From Flammeovirgaceae bacterium UBA1842 (GTDB lineage: Bacteria; Bacteroidota; Bacteroidia; Cytophagales; Cyclobacteriaceae): a stretch of DNA of 64,000 nt. The stretch lies in assembly GCA_002338655.1 (NCBI GenBank), contig DDIU01000022.1, positions 87,083-151,082 on the forward strand. The letters are read 5' to 3'. The notes under the pieces are model-generated. The model was not told where the DNA came from and did no database searches. It saw nothing but the letters and a program-made list of their open reading frames with translations. Made by a program: the position numbers and the translations under genes. Numbering within the stretch: the stretch's first letter is position 1; every line of letters begins with the position of its first letter. This document shows, piece after piece, positions 17,184 to 26,879 of the stretch.

Positions 17184-18662
17184 ATGTCACTAGACAATTT
17201 AGATAATTCCAAATTTCTTTTCGAAGCACTCACTTACGATGATGTACTTCTTCAGCCTGGATATTCAGAAGTTTTACCTCGCGATACGGATACTTCAAGC
17301 CAGCTAACAAAAAACATTAAGTTAAACATACCATTAGTTTCAGCGGCCATGGATACGGTTACTGAATTTGAATTAGCCATAGCCATGGCCCTAGAGGGCG
17401 GCCTCGGGTTTATTCACAAGAATATGTCTAAAGAAGAGCAGGCCATACAGGTGAGGAAAGTGAAGCGGTCTCAAAGTGGGATGATCCTGGATCCAATTAC
17501 CCTAGACATCAATTCAAGAGTGCATGATGCCGATAAAATCATGCATGAATACAAAATTGGGGGTATTCCGGTCATTGATTCATCTGGTAAGCTGATCGGG
17601 ATAATAACCAATCGGGATTTACGATTCCATAAAGACATGAATACGCCTATCAAGGACATCATGACCAAGGAAAACCTTATTACTGCTGAAGAGGACATTA
17701 ATTTGGAAAAGGCCGAAGGAATACTTCAAAAACATAAAATTGAAAAACTTCCTATTGTGAACAAATCCGGTTTGCTTACAGGATTAATCACTTATAAAGA
17801 TATTCTCAAGAAAAGAGACAAGCCATTTGCCTGTAAAGATGAATATGGTAGGTTACGGGTAGGTGCAGCAGTTGGTGTTACTCCAGATATATTAGATAGG
17901 ATAACCGTACTGAAAAATGCCGGGGTTGATGTTATAAGTATTGATACAGCCCACGGACATTCAAAAGGAGTAATGGACATGTGTAAAGAAGTAAAGAAAG
18001 CATATCCGAACCTTGACGTGATAGTAGGAAACATTGCCACCGGAGCTGCCGCCAAAGCATTGGTAGATGCTGGGGCAGATGGCATAAAAGTTGGCGTAGG
18101 ACCAGGTAGTATATGTACTACCAGGATTATTGCCGGTGTAGGTGTACCTCAACTTTCAGCTGTATTTGAATCAGCCAAAGCCATCAAAGGCTCAGGAGTG
18201 CCTGTTATTGCCGATGGGGGCGTTCGTTTTTCAGGAGATATTGTAAAAGCTTTGGCCGGAGGGGCCAGTAGTGTAATGGTTGGTTCATTATTGGCCGGTA
18301 CTGAAGAGGCCCCTGGACAAGTAATCATTTATGAAGGGCGAAAGTTTAAATCTTACCGTGGAATGGGCTCATTGGAAGCCATGGAGCATGGTTCTAAAGA
18401 TAGATATTTTCAGGATGCCGAGGATGATATTAAGAAATTGGTGCCTGAGGGGATTGTTGGCCGTGTACCTTACAAAGGGCTAGTTTCGGAAGTGCTATAT
18501 CAACTAGTGGGCGGATTGAAAGCAGGAATGGGCTATTGTGGTGCAAAGAATATGGAGGCATTGGGCAAAGCCACGTTTGTGAAAATAACAGCAGCCGGGG
18601 TCAATGAAAGTCACCCTCATGATATTTTTATCACAAGAGAGGCTCCAAATTATAGTCGTTAG
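17184..18662 (+). CDS. guaB: Inosine-5'-monophosphate dehydrogenase
   Basis: This 492-residue TIM-barrel enzyme oxidises IMP to XMP with NAD+, the committed step of GMP synthesis. The catalytic Cys311 is in the loop GPGSICTTR. A pair of CBS domains (~95-210) is inserted in the barrel and probably binds adenine or guanine nucleotides allosterically. The C-terminal flap RGMGSLEAM and the phosphate-binding GGVRFSGD are present. Length matches bacterial IMPDH. It stands alone with its own promoter box and a good terminator. Confidence 0.97.
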   Translation: MSLDNLDNSKFLFEALTYDDVLLQPGYSEVLPRDTDTSSQLTKNIKLNIPLVSAAMDTVTEFELAIAMALEGGLGFIHKNMSKEEQAIQVRKVKRSQSGMILDPITLDINSRVHDADKIMHEYKIGGIPVIDSSGKLIGIITNRDLRFHKDMNTPIKDIMTKENLITAEEDINLEKAEGILQKHKIEKLPIVNKSGLLTGLITYKDILKKRDKPFACKDEYGRLRVGAAVGVTPDILDRITVLKNAGVDVISIDTAHGHSKGVMDMCKEVKKAYPNLDVIVGNIATGAAAKALVDAGADGIKVGVGPGSICTTRIIAGVGVPQLSAVFESAKAIKGSGVPVIADGGVRFSGDIVKALAGGASSVMVGSLLAGTEEAPGQVIIYEGRKFKSYRGMGSLEAMEHGSKDRYFQDAEDDIKKLVPEGIVGRVPYKGLVSEVLYQLVGGLKAGMGYCGAKNMEALGKATFVKITAAGVNESHPHDIFITREAPNYSR

Positions 18663-18686
18663 ATTTTATTAAGTTTTTATTAGTTA

Positions 18687-18713
18687 AAAAAGCGGGCAGA
18701 AGTTCCGCTTTTT
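18687..18713 (+). terminator. Rho-independent terminator of guaB
   Basis: AAAAAGCGG at 18687-18695 pairs perfectly with CCGCTTTTT at 18705-18713 across a 9-nt loop, 25 nt after the guaB stop. The right arm ends in a run of five T residues. Confidence 0.8.
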
Positions 18714-18773
18714 GCATTAACAGCTAGGTCTGAATCCATAATTTATTATCTTCAAGTCGATTTTTGAATAGAT

Positions 18774-20837
18774 ATGTTTAGTAGAAAGGCGATTATAAGA
18801 TTAAGCACATTGTTTGCCATCCTCTCGTGGGCAAGCTTGGTTTTTACCGACCTTTCCATAGTATATAGTAGCACTAGTAGTGTTGATTCAAGTGTTGGGG
18901 AAGAGGTGCCGGCTATATTGCTTAGCCTTTTTACTATTTCCATATTCCTTTACTATAAGTACAAAATTGAAAAAGCAGAGAGTATCAACTTTGTTGATTT
19001 GCTTTGGAAAGTTTTTGTCACTGGTCTGTTGACTACCATTGTATCGCTCTGTTTTAGGTTATTACTTAATCTACTGGGCAACACAAAACTTTCAGAAAAT
19101 CTCATTTTCCTAGATTTTCTCTATCTCATAAACCTGGGGCTTGTCTGTGCATTTCTTATATCGACTTTCGTTGTTTGGAAGCGACTCATATTATATCAAA
19201 AGTCGAAGTTCTTGCTTACTGTCTGGAAGGTGTTTGAATATGCTTTACTTATAAGTCTGGTTTATAGCATGTTTAAAGGGACTGCCTTTGATTGGTTTCA
19301 TGATTATTACATAGCTATTTTAGTTATAATGGGTGTTTTTCTTTCAGCCAATACCAAGTGGGTAGCATTTCTCAATTTCAAACAAAAATGGAAGGGTATT
19401 TTATTGATAGCACTGGCTATGTTCTATCTGGGATATTTTTCATTTACACTTACAGGATTTGCCGTAGATATTTCAGTAGGAACCAATGCCTTTCAGGATT
19501 TCAGGGAAAGCGTATTCTTCATCTCGTTGATGATTTTCATTTTTGTTTACGCCCTTTTTTCCTTGCTAGTAATACTATTCAACCTACCTACATCATCAGT
19601 GTTTGAACAGAAATTGGAGGAGGTGGTAAACTTTCAACGACTCAGTCAGTCCATACAAACAGAGCAAAGTGAAGATAGGGTTTATGATATACTTTTAGAA
19701 AGCTCACTGAGCACCGTGTTGGCCGATGCAGCTTGGGTAGAGGTAATAGAAAATGGAGAAAAAGCTGTTTTTCATACTCACAATATAGAAGAGGATGAAA
19801 TTCTTAGAATAAAGCAACATTTTAAAGATAACAGCATCAAGGGCATTCTTGATAGAGGGAGTGATAGGACCAAAAACCTAGGTAAATATTTATCTACATT
19901 AAAAGGTATTCATTATCGATCTATGATGACCTTTCCCATTCATGTCAAAGGGAAGCAAGAGGCTACTCTGGCATTATTAAAAGATGTGAGTGATGGGTTT
20001 AACAAAGAGAATGCAAAGATCATTGATTCTTTTGCCAATCAGGCAGGTATTTCCATTGAGAATTTCAGGTTGCTGACAGAAGCTTTGCAGAATGAACGCT
20101 ATAAGGAAGAGCTGAAAATTGCCAAAAGGGTTCAGAGTAGTCTTTTACCTAAGAACTTAGATCAAAACGAGGAGTTCACTTTGGCGGCCTTTTCTGAAGC
20201 AGCAGATGAGGTAGGTGGTGATTATTACGATGCATTAACAATAGATGAAAACAAAACCGCTATCATTATAAGCGATGTTTCTGGCAAAGGAACGTCTGCT
20301 GCTTTTCACATGTCACAAATGAAAGGGGTATTCCACAGTTTGGCCCAATTGGACCTGGATCCCAAAACCTTTTTGGTAAAGGCAAACGTTGCATTAAGTA
20401 AGTGCCTTGATAAAACATCTTTTATTACTACCTCTTATTTTGTGATCAATACCAGTAAAAAAACGGTTGACTTTGCTAGGGCGGGACATTGCCCAACCCT
20501 ATACTACAATGCTTCTTCAAAATCATGGCAATTTTTTCAAAACAAGGGACTTGGGCTTGGGATACTCCGCAATAGTGGATTTGAAAACTATATTCAGTTA
20601 AATACGTTTTCGTACAATCCCGGTGATATCATTATACTTTATACTGATGGGATTACAGAAGCGAAAAATGCAAAGGGTGTAGAATATGGATATGAACAGT
20701 TGCAGGTGGCAGTAGAAAAGGCGGCAAAGAAGAGTGCTGAAGAAATACAGAAAGAGTTAATAAATAATCTTTATGATTTTACAGGATCATCAATAATAGA
20801 TGATGACTACACTACATTGGTTATAAAATTCAAATAG
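18774..20837 (+). CDS. Membrane-bound SpoIIE-type PP2C phosphatase with GAF domain
   Basis: The protein has 687 residues. Residues ~1-280 hold about seven or eight hydrophobic helices. A short linker helix precedes a GAF-like sensor domain (~290-445). The C-terminal SpoIIE/PP2C domain (~455-687) has metal-binding motifs EVGGDYYDA (Asp483), ISDVSGKGTSAAF, DGITEAKN and DDDYTTLVI. Such enzymes remove phosphate from a Ser on STAS-domain anti-sigma-antagonist proteins. A STAS gene and an RsbW-like kinase gene follow at once, so the substrate is probably the next gene's product. The membrane part would let the phosphatase read an envelope or ligand signal. Confidence 0.88.
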   Translation: MFSRKAIIRLSTLFAILSWASLVFTDLSIVYSSTSSVDSSVGEEVPAILLSLFTISIFLYYKYKIEKAESINFVDLLWKVFVTGLLTTIVSLCFRLLLNLLGNTKLSENLIFLDFLYLINLGLVCAFLISTFVVWKRLILYQKSKFLLTVWKVFEYALLISLVYSMFKGTAFDWFHDYYIAILVIMGVFLSANTKWVAFLNFKQKWKGILLIALAMFYLGYFSFTLTGFAVDISVGTNAFQDFRESVFFISLMIFIFVYALFSLLVILFNLPTSSVFEQKLEEVVNFQRLSQSIQTEQSEDRVYDILLESSLSTVLADAAWVEVIENGEKAVFHTHNIEEDEILRIKQHFKDNSIKGILDRGSDRTKNLGKYLSTLKGIHYRSMMTFPIHVKGKQEATLALLKDVSDGFNKENAKIIDSFANQAGISIENFRLLTEALQNERYKEELKIAKRVQSSLLPKNLDQNEEFTLAAFSEAADEVGGDYYDALTIDENKTAIIISDVSGKGTSAAFHMSQMKGVFHSLAQLDLDPKTFLVKANVALSKCLDKTSFITTSYFVINTSKKTVDFARAGHCPTLYYNASSKSWQFFQNKGLGLGILRNSGFENYIQLNTFSYNPGDIIILYTDGITEAKNAKGVEYGYEQLQVAVEKAAKKSAEEIQKELINNLYDFTGSSIIDDDYTTLVIKFK

Positions 20838-20881
20838 ATATAACACTAAAAACATAAGTAATAACAATACGTAATAGAGTT

Positions 20882-21217
20882 ATGGTAGACGTCAAAAGGA
20901 TACAAGAAAACAACTATGATTTAATTACCATAGTTGGTGAGGTAGATGCCAGTTCATCGATTGAACTTGATACTGCTCTGTCTGAGGCATTGGCCAGTGG
21001 GCATAAATCATTTCTTGTTGATTGCACCTCATTAGAATACATATCTTCAGCAGGACTTGGGGTTTTCATGTCATATATTGAAGACATCAAAAAGAATAAT
21101 GTCAAACTGGTGCTTTATGGCCTCAATGAAAAAGTGGCCAATGTTTTTGAGATACTAGGATTGGATCAATTGCTTTCCATAAAAAAAGATAAAGAGGAAG
21201 CGAAATTGGAATTGTGA
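20882..21217 (+). CDS. STAS-domain anti-sigma factor antagonist (RsbV/SpoIIAA-like)
   Basis: The product is a single STAS domain of 111 residues with the switch sequence YISSAGLG, where Ser55 or Ser56 should be the phosphorylation site. In partner switching, the unphosphorylated form binds and sequesters an RsbW-type kinase. The gene lies between the phosphatase (44 nt upstream) and the RsbW-like gene (1 nt downstream), giving all three parts of the switch. The last ~12 residues are charged and not part of the fold. Confidence 0.88.
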   Translation: MVDVKRIQENNYDLITIVGEVDASSSIELDTALSEALASGHKSFLVDCTSLEYISSAGLGVFMSYIEDIKKNNVKLVLYGLNEKVANVFEILGLDQLLSIKKDKEEAKLEL

Positions 21218-21218
21218 A

Positions 21219-21638
21219 ATGAAGTACAGCTATAAGGTGCCATGCAAGAAGGAAAAACTTCGGGATATCCGGAGTTTTTTAAAGCAGATACTGGATAAAC
21301 ACGGTCTCTCAGAGATTGATGCCAGTACCCTTGTGCTGGCCATTGATGAGGTCTGTGCTAACCTTATTATTCATTCGCATAATTGCAATGCCAAAGAATC
21401 CATTGAATTGGAAGTGGTGGTTAAAGGCGATTCTGGGATTATCTTCAATATTATAGACAAGTCGGAAATATTTGATATTAGTGAGTATGTTGAGCCCAAA
21501 CTTGAGGACATCATTAAAAAACAACGAAAAGGAGGCCTTGGCCTTATACTAGTGAAACGAATAATGGATGACATAGAGATCATCCGTGAACCGCATAAAA
21601 ATATTTGCCGACTTACTAAAAACATCAAAGTCATCTAA
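21219..21638 (+). CDS. RsbW-like HATPase anti-sigma/serine kinase
   Basis: The 139-residue protein is an ATP-binding domain of the GHKL fold. The N box is LAIDEVCANLIIHSH (Glu-x3-Asn) and the G2 box is KGGLGLILVKRIMD. The G1 box reads DKSEIFD, so the usual second Gly of DxGxxF is replaced. It should phosphorylate the neighbouring STAS protein and, in the free state, bind a target protein. No sigma factor gene is nearby, so the output is unknown and may not be a sigma factor. Confidence 0.82.
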   Translation: MKYSYKVPCKKEKLRDIRSFLKQILDKHGLSEIDASTLVLAIDEVCANLIIHSHNCNAKESIELEVVVKGDSGIIFNIIDKSEIFDISEYVEPKLEDIIKKQRKGGLGLILVKRIMDDIEIIREPHKNICRLTKNIKVI

Positions 21639-21710
21639 TCCGGCACAATCTTACTTTCTTTGCTATAAAATGGTTAAAATTGCAGGGTTTTTAAAGAATA
21701 GTGCATTTAC

Positions 21711-23681
21711 ATGTTTAAGAATTTATTAGTTGTATTATTAGCCATTGCCCTAGGGTGCAAGTCAGGTTCTCCTTTAAAATCTATCAAGGATAAATCAAAA
21801 TCGGCCATCTTATTTAGTGTAAATAACTCACCAGTTTCTCAGGAAGAATTTGAATACGTTTATAAAAAGAATAATATCAATAATGATAGTGCATTTAGCC
21901 GTAGCGATATTAAAGCATACCTCGATCTATATATAAACTTTAAATTGAAAATTGAGGAAGCTAAGAGTCGTGGTATGGACACAACCAAAGCTTTTAAGGA
22001 TGAATTTAACGGCTATCTTGAACAACTTAAGAAACCATATTTAACTGAAAGTAAAGTTACTGAGCATCTAATTCAAGAAGCTTACGATCGGTATAAAGAA
22101 GAAATAAAGGCATCACATATTTTAGTAAAAATCAAAGACCCACTAAACCCTGAAGATACTCTCAATGCTTATAAAAAGATAATGGAGATTAGGGCCAAGG
22201 CCCTATCAGGGACAGATTTCGGAACACTTGCCAAACAATACTCAGACGATCCATCCGCACAAAAAAACAATGGTAATCTAGGCTATTTCAGTTCTTTCCA
22301 AATGGTTTATCCCTTCGAGTCGGCAGCATATAATACAAATGTAGATGAGGTTTCCATGCCTGTAAAAACCCAATTTGGGTACCATATTGTTAAAGTTTTT
22401 GATAGGCGGCCAGCCAATGGCAAGGTGCAGGTAGCACATATAATGGTAAGGATCAAAGGTGATTCTGCAGCAGTAAAAAATAAAATATTTGAAATTTATG
22501 ATCAAGCCAATGGTGGAGTTTCATGGGATGAACTCGTGAAGTTGTATTCAGAAGACATAAACAGTAAAAACACAAATGGAACCCTAAATCCATTTACTAT
22601 TGGCCAAATGCCATACCAATTTCAGGAGGCTTCATTTGCATTACAGAACCCAGGAGATATCTCTGATCCAATAATGACCGATTTTGGATGGCACATAATT
22701 AAGTTGATTAAGAAAGAGCCAATTGAGAGCTTTAGTCAAATGGAACCTACTATTAAATCCAGAATCAGTAGGGACATGAGGGCTCAACTAAACAAAAAAG
22801 CACTAATAAAACGGCTGAAGAAAGAAAATGGGTTCAGTGAAAATTTGGCCAATAAAAATCTTGTGCTACAACAGGCCGATAGTTCTTTGATTCAAGGAAA
22901 ATGGAAAAGTGCTGGCACTAATGTAGAACCTTTATTTACAATAGCGGATCAAGTATTTAATACTGATGATTTTTACAAATATGTGGTAAGTAATGAAAAA
23001 CCAAGTTCTTATGTCCCTAAGACTTATATGGGGTTATTATATGATGCTTTCCAAGAGGAAAAAATAATAGCTTATGAAGAAGCACACCTAAGTGATAAAT
23101 ACCTGGATTATCGAATGATTGTAAAGGAATATCAAGAGGGGATACTTTTGTTTGACTTAATGGAAAAGGAAGTTTGGAATAAGGCAGTGGAAGATACTGT
23201 AGGCCTTAAGGCTTTTTACGAAACGAATAAATCTACCTATAAATGGGGACCAAGGGCAAATGCTACTATATATTCATCGGCCAAAAACAACGTAATAGAT
23301 GAGATTAAAACGGCCATAAATAGCAATGATACCACGTTCTTATCGAAACAAAGTCTATATAAGAAGTACAATTCGGGGGCATCACTAACTTTACAGACAG
23401 ATTCTGGTAACTTTGAGAAAGGAGTCAATCAGGTGTTGGATCAATGTGAATGGAAGCCTGGGGTTCAAATTATCAATATGGCGGGTATGCAGCACCTCGT
23501 TTGGATTAAGGAAATATTAGCTCCTCAAATCAAGGAACTAAATGAGACAAAAGGGGCAGTGATTTCAGACTATCAAAGTGATCTTGAGAAAGCCTGGTTG
23601 AAAGAATTAAAAGAGAAATACACCGTTAATATTAACGACAAGGTATTAAATAGCGTTTATGAATCTTTGGAAAGGAATTAA
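21711..23681 (+). CDS. Lipoprotein peptidyl-prolyl isomerase with two parvulin domains
   Basis: The protein has 656 residues. A lipobox at IALGCKS puts lipidated Cys16 at the mature N-terminus. A SurA-N-like helical region (~30-120) is followed by two rotamase (PpiC) domains. The first (~130-230) runs from SHILVKIKD to GYHIVKVFD and contains FGTLAKQYSDDPSA. The second (~240-335) runs from VAHIMVRIKG to GWHIIKLIKK. The remaining ~300 residues are helical and unassigned. It likely assists folding of outer-membrane proteins in the periplasm. It is the first of three related genes and overlaps the next by 23 bp. Confidence 0.85.
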   Translation: MFKNLLVVLLAIALGCKSGSPLKSIKDKSKSAILFSVNNSPVSQEEFEYVYKKNNINNDSAFSRSDIKAYLDLYINFKLKIEEAKSRGMDTTKAFKDEFNGYLEQLKKPYLTESKVTEHLIQEAYDRYKEEIKASHILVKIKDPLNPEDTLNAYKKIMEIRAKALSGTDFGTLAKQYSDDPSAQKNNGNLGYFSSFQMVYPFESAAYNTNVDEVSMPVKTQFGYHIVKVFDRRPANGKVQVAHIMVRIKGDSAAVKNKIFEIYDQANGGVSWDELVKLYSEDINSKNTNGTLNPFTIGQMPYQFQEASFALQNPGDISDPIMTDFGWHIIKLIKKEPIESFSQMEPTIKSRISRDMRAQLNKKALIKRLKKENGFSENLANKNLVLQQADSSLIQGKWKSAGTNVEPLFTIADQVFNTDDFYKYVVSNEKPSSYVPKTYMGLLYDAFQEEKIIAYEEAHLSDKYLDYRMIVKEYQEGILLFDLMEKEVWNKAVEDTVGLKAFYETNKSTYKWGPRANATIYSSAKNNVIDEIKTAINSNDTTFLSKQSLYKKYNSGASLTLQTDSGNFEKGVNQVLDQCEWKPGVQIINMAGMQHLVWIKEILAPQIKELNETKGAVISDYQSDLEKAWLKELKEKYTVNINDKVLNSVYESLERN

Positions 23682-24540
23682 TATTGTAGGGATTGCATTT
23701 ATTTTGGTTATTTCAGGCTGTGATTTAATCAAGATGAAAGAGGAACCAGCAGAAGAGGGGGAAAAGGTCGATCCAATTGCACGGGTTGGGGATCAATACC
23801 TTTATCCACATGATTTGGAGGGTATTTCAACTGTTGGGATGTCTATAGAGGACAGCACTGAACGGACTATGAGATTTGTTAATAATTGGATAAAAAAACA
23901 GTTATTGATAAAAGAGGCTTCTACAAAAATAGAATTTGATGAAGCAGATATTGAGCGAAAGGTACTTGATTACCGTTATAGCCTTATGGGTTATGAATAT
24001 CAATCTTATTTTATAAATCAAAACCTAAATGTGGATGTCTCTGATGAAGAAATTGAGCTCTACTACAAGGATAATATTGACAACTTTTTATTGAAGCAAA
24101 ATATCATCAGGGGGAAGTATATTAAAATACCTATCGGAGCACCAAAGATCAATAAAGTAAAGACACTGATCAATTCCACTAATAAAGAGAGTATGGAAGA
24201 GCTTAAGACGTATGCCTTAAGTTTTGCAGCTACTTACCAGCTTAATGATTCTGTTTGGATGGTATTTGATGATGTCATTAAAAATTCACCACTGGCGGAA
24301 ATCCCCAATAAGATTCAATTTTTACAGCAAAATAGATACATTGAAACCGCGGATGCCCAATTCCAATATTTTTTAAAAATTGATGAATATAGAATTTCGG
24401 ATAACATATCACCGTTAGAATTTGTGAAAGAGGTTATTAAAAATATTATTATCAACAAACGTAAAGTACAGTTGGCTCAGCAACTTGAAGACGATGTGTA
24501 TAAACGTGCAACCAAAAATAAAGAATTTGAAATCTATTAA
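23659..24540 (+). CDS. SurA-like lipoprotein lacking a parvulin domain
   Basis: The product has 293 residues with a lipobox at VISGCD (Cys21). The DPIARVGDQYLYPHDL segment and the long helices with IKKQLLIKEA and VLDYRYSLMGYEYQSYF resemble the chaperone part of SurA/PrsA proteins. No rotamase signature (such as the conserved AxHIL...GxLG pattern) is visible. Its ATG lies inside the end of the preceding gene, and its own end overlaps the likely start of the next gene, so the three are translationally linked. It is probably an accessory periplasmic chaperone. Confidence 0.65.
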   Translation: MNLWKGINIVGIAFILVISGCDLIKMKEEPAEEGEKVDPIARVGDQYLYPHDLEGISTVGMSIEDSTERTMRFVNNWIKKQLLIKEASTKIEFDEADIERKVLDYRYSLMGYEYQSYFINQNLNVDVSDEEIELYYKDNIDNFLLKQNIIRGKYIKIPIGAPKINKVKTLINSTNKESMEELKTYALSFAATYQLNDSVWMVFDDVIKNSPLAEIPNKIQFLQQNRYIETADAQFQYFLKIDEYRISDNISPLEFVKEVIKNIIINKRKVQLAQQLEDDVYKRATKNKEFEIY

Positions 24541-25864
24541 ATATACAATTGCCTTAGTGGCAATAATGATCATATCTGGCAGTTACTCCAAGGCACAGGA
24601 AAATCGCGTTATTGTTGACGAAATTATCTCTAAAATAGATAATTATATCATTTTGAAGTCAGATTTAGAGCGCTCTTATATGAGCTATCTGTCTAATGGA
24701 AATCAAGCTAGTGCGGGAGCCAAATGCCGAATATTGGCACAGCTTATTAGTGGAAAATTGATGGTGGCCAAAGCGGAAATTGATTCTGTTATTGTTTCGG
24801 ATGAAGAAGTGGATAACAATTTGGATCGTAGAATGCAGTTAATACTTTCTCAATATGGGGGATCGGAAGAACAACTTGAGCAGTATTACGGCAAAACGGT
24901 TGAAGAAATTCAAAATGATATTCGTGACGACATAAAAGAACAACTTGTAGTACAGCGGATGCAAGATGAAATTTTGAAAGGAATAAGAGTGACTCCAGCA
25001 GAGGTTAAACGGTTTTTTAATAATATTCCTACTGATAGTTTACCTTATTTCTCAACGGAAGTAGAAGTGGCGCAAATTGTAAAACAACCAACAATCAGCA
25101 ATGAACGAAAAAATGAACTTAAATTAAAACTTAGCAAGCTTGCCGACAGGGTGAGGGCAGGGGAAAGTTTTGAAGCTCTGGCCAAAGAGTATTCTCAAGG
25201 GCCAAGTGCTAAATATGGAGGCAATTTAGGGTTTACCCAACGTGGGGCAATGGCGCCACAGTTTGAAGCCAATGCCTTGAAACTCAAGCCCATGGAAATA
25301 TCAGAACCATTCGAGACATCCTTTGGGATACATATTGTTCAGTTGCTCGAAAGACGCGGAAATGAATACAACTCACGGCACATTATTCTTATTCCTGATC
25401 CCAAAGAAGAAGACATAAACAAAACAAAGAAATCACTTGACAGCCTAAAGTCGCTAATTGAGCATGATAGCATATCTTTTCAAAAAGCTGCAGCGGAATA
25501 TTCTGATGACAAAGCAACAGCAGGCAGTGGAGGGTATTTTACTGATGAAACTGGAGGATTAAAAGTTTCTGTGGAAAACTTGGACCCCGTTATCTTCTTT
25601 ACCCTAGACTCAATGAATGTTGGCGATATTAGCCAGCCAATTACCTTCAGACAAGATGATGGTAAGGAGGCAGTTCGAATATTATATTATAAATCTAAAG
25701 TAGCCCCACATCAGGCAAACCTGAAAGATGATTGGCAGAAAATACAAAGTGCTACACTCAATGAAAAGAAATCGCGGGTGCTTAATGAGTGGTTTAATAA
25801 GGCCCGAAATGATGTTTTCATTAGTATTGACAAACAATACGACTATTGTGGGATAATGAATTGA
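24494..25864 (+). CDS. surA: Periplasmic chaperone/peptidyl-prolyl isomerase SurA
   Basis: From the ATG at 24494 the protein has 456 residues. It has a signal peptide (ALVAIMIISGSYSKAQ), a SurA N-terminal chaperone domain (starting DEIISKIDNYIILKSDLERSY) and two parvulin domains. The first spans ~175-285 (EVAQIVKQ ... GIHIVQLLERR). The second spans ~288-400 (SRHIILIPDP ... QPITFRQDDG). SurA escorts outer-membrane beta-barrel proteins. The start is uncertain: a TTG at 24527 would give a shorter, more typical signal peptide (MKSIKYTIALVAIM...). Either start overlaps the preceding gene. Confidence 0.88.
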   Translation: MCINVQPKIKNLKSIKYTIALVAIMIISGSYSKAQENRVIVDEIISKIDNYIILKSDLERSYMSYLSNGNQASAGAKCRILAQLISGKLMVAKAEIDSVIVSDEEVDNNLDRRMQLILSQYGGSEEQLEQYYGKTVEEIQNDIRDDIKEQLVVQRMQDEILKGIRVTPAEVKRFFNNIPTDSLPYFSTEVEVAQIVKQPTISNERKNELKLKLSKLADRVRAGESFEALAKEYSQGPSAKYGGNLGFTQRGAMAPQFEANALKLKPMEISEPFETSFGIHIVQLLERRGNEYNSRHIILIPDPKEEDINKTKKSLDSLKSLIEHDSISFQKAAAEYSDDKATAGSGGYFTDETGGLKVSVENLDPVIFFTLDSMNVGDISQPITFRQDDGKEAVRILYYKSKVAPHQANLKDDWQKIQSATLNEKKSRVLNEWFNKARNDVFISIDKQYDYCGIMN

Positions 25865-25911
25865 TTAACAAATTGTTCTGCTTTTCGTAAGTTTATCAAA
25901 ACTGATTGTCT

Positions 25912-26877
25912 ATGAAAGAATTCAATACCGATGTAGAAGCTGCTGATGGCCTATTCAAAGCCTTTGGTACGTTGAAGGATGAAATATCAAAAATTGTAGT
26001 TGGCCAGGATGAAGTAGTTCGACTACTATTGACTTCGGTATTTTGCCAAGGACATTGTTTATTAGTAGGTGTTCCTGGATTGGCCAAAACATTGTTGATT
26101 CAGACAATGGCATCGGCTCTGGATTTGAAATTTAACAGGATACAATTCACCCCTGATTTAATGCCTTCAGATATTATTGGCGCTGAAACACTGGATAAGG
26201 ATAGGAATTTTAAATTCATTAAGGGGCCAGTATTTGCCAATATCGTATTGGCCGATGAAATTAACCGAACACCTCCAAAAACACAAGCAGCACTGCTTGA
26301 AGCGATGCAGGAATATGCCGTTACTATTGGAGGTCAAACATATTCTATCGACAAACCGTTTTTCGTTTTAGCCACACAGAATCCAATTGAGCAGGAAGGA
26401 ACTTATCCTTTGCCAGAGGCACAACTAGATCGGTTTATGTTTAATGTATTGCTTGATTACCCTGAGTATGGCCAAGAACTGGACATTGTGAAAAACACAA
26501 CTATGGATACTATGCCTACGGTAGAAAGGATTTTGAACGGTGACGAAATTGTTTATTTCCAGCACCTGGTGAGAAAGGTACCCGTAACCGACAATGTAGT
26601 TGAATATGCTGTAGATCTTGTTCATAAAACAAGGCCAAATACCAAAAGGGCTTCTACTATAGCCAATGATTATCTGGAATGGGGAGCGGGCCCCCGGGCG
26701 TCTCAATACCTGGTAATTGGAGCAAAATGCAATGCTTTGTTGAATGGCAAATATTCGCCAGACATAGAGGATGTGGTAGCGGTAGCCAAGCCAATTTTAC
26801 GCCATCGATTGGTTAAAAATTTCAAAGCAGAAGCTGAGGGGATGTCAATTGATAAGATCATTGACCAACTGATTTAA
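25912..26877 (+). CDS. MoxR-family AAA+ ATPase
   Basis: The 321-residue protein has the MoxR form of AAA_3. Walker A is GVPGLAKT (~58-65), the GPVFANIVLADEINR segment carries Walker B, and the sensor region is LATQNPIEQEGTYPLPEAQLDRF. A C-terminal lid follows with GASPRA-like GPRASQYL. MoxR ATPases act as chaperones that help assemble proteins with a von Willebrand A domain. The usual DUF58/VWA partner gene is not next to it, since the following gene is convergent. It lies 47 nt after surA. The ATG at 25912 is preferred to the in-frame TTG six bases upstream. Confidence 0.92.
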   Translation: MKEFNTDVEAADGLFKAFGTLKDEISKIVVGQDEVVRLLLTSVFCQGHCLLVGVPGLAKTLLIQTMASALDLKFNRIQFTPDLMPSDIIGAETLDKDRNFKFIKGPVFANIVLADEINRTPPKTQAALLEAMQEYAVTIGGQTYSIDKPFFVLATQNPIEQEGTYPLPEAQLDRFMFNVLLDYPEYGQELDIVKNTTMDTMPTVERILNGDEIVYFQHLVRKVPVTDNVVEYAVDLVHKTRPNTKRASTIANDYLEWGAGPRASQYLVIGAKCNALLNGKYSPDIEDVVAVAKPILRHRLVKNFKAEAEGMSIDKIIDQLI

Positions 26878-26879
26878 TA

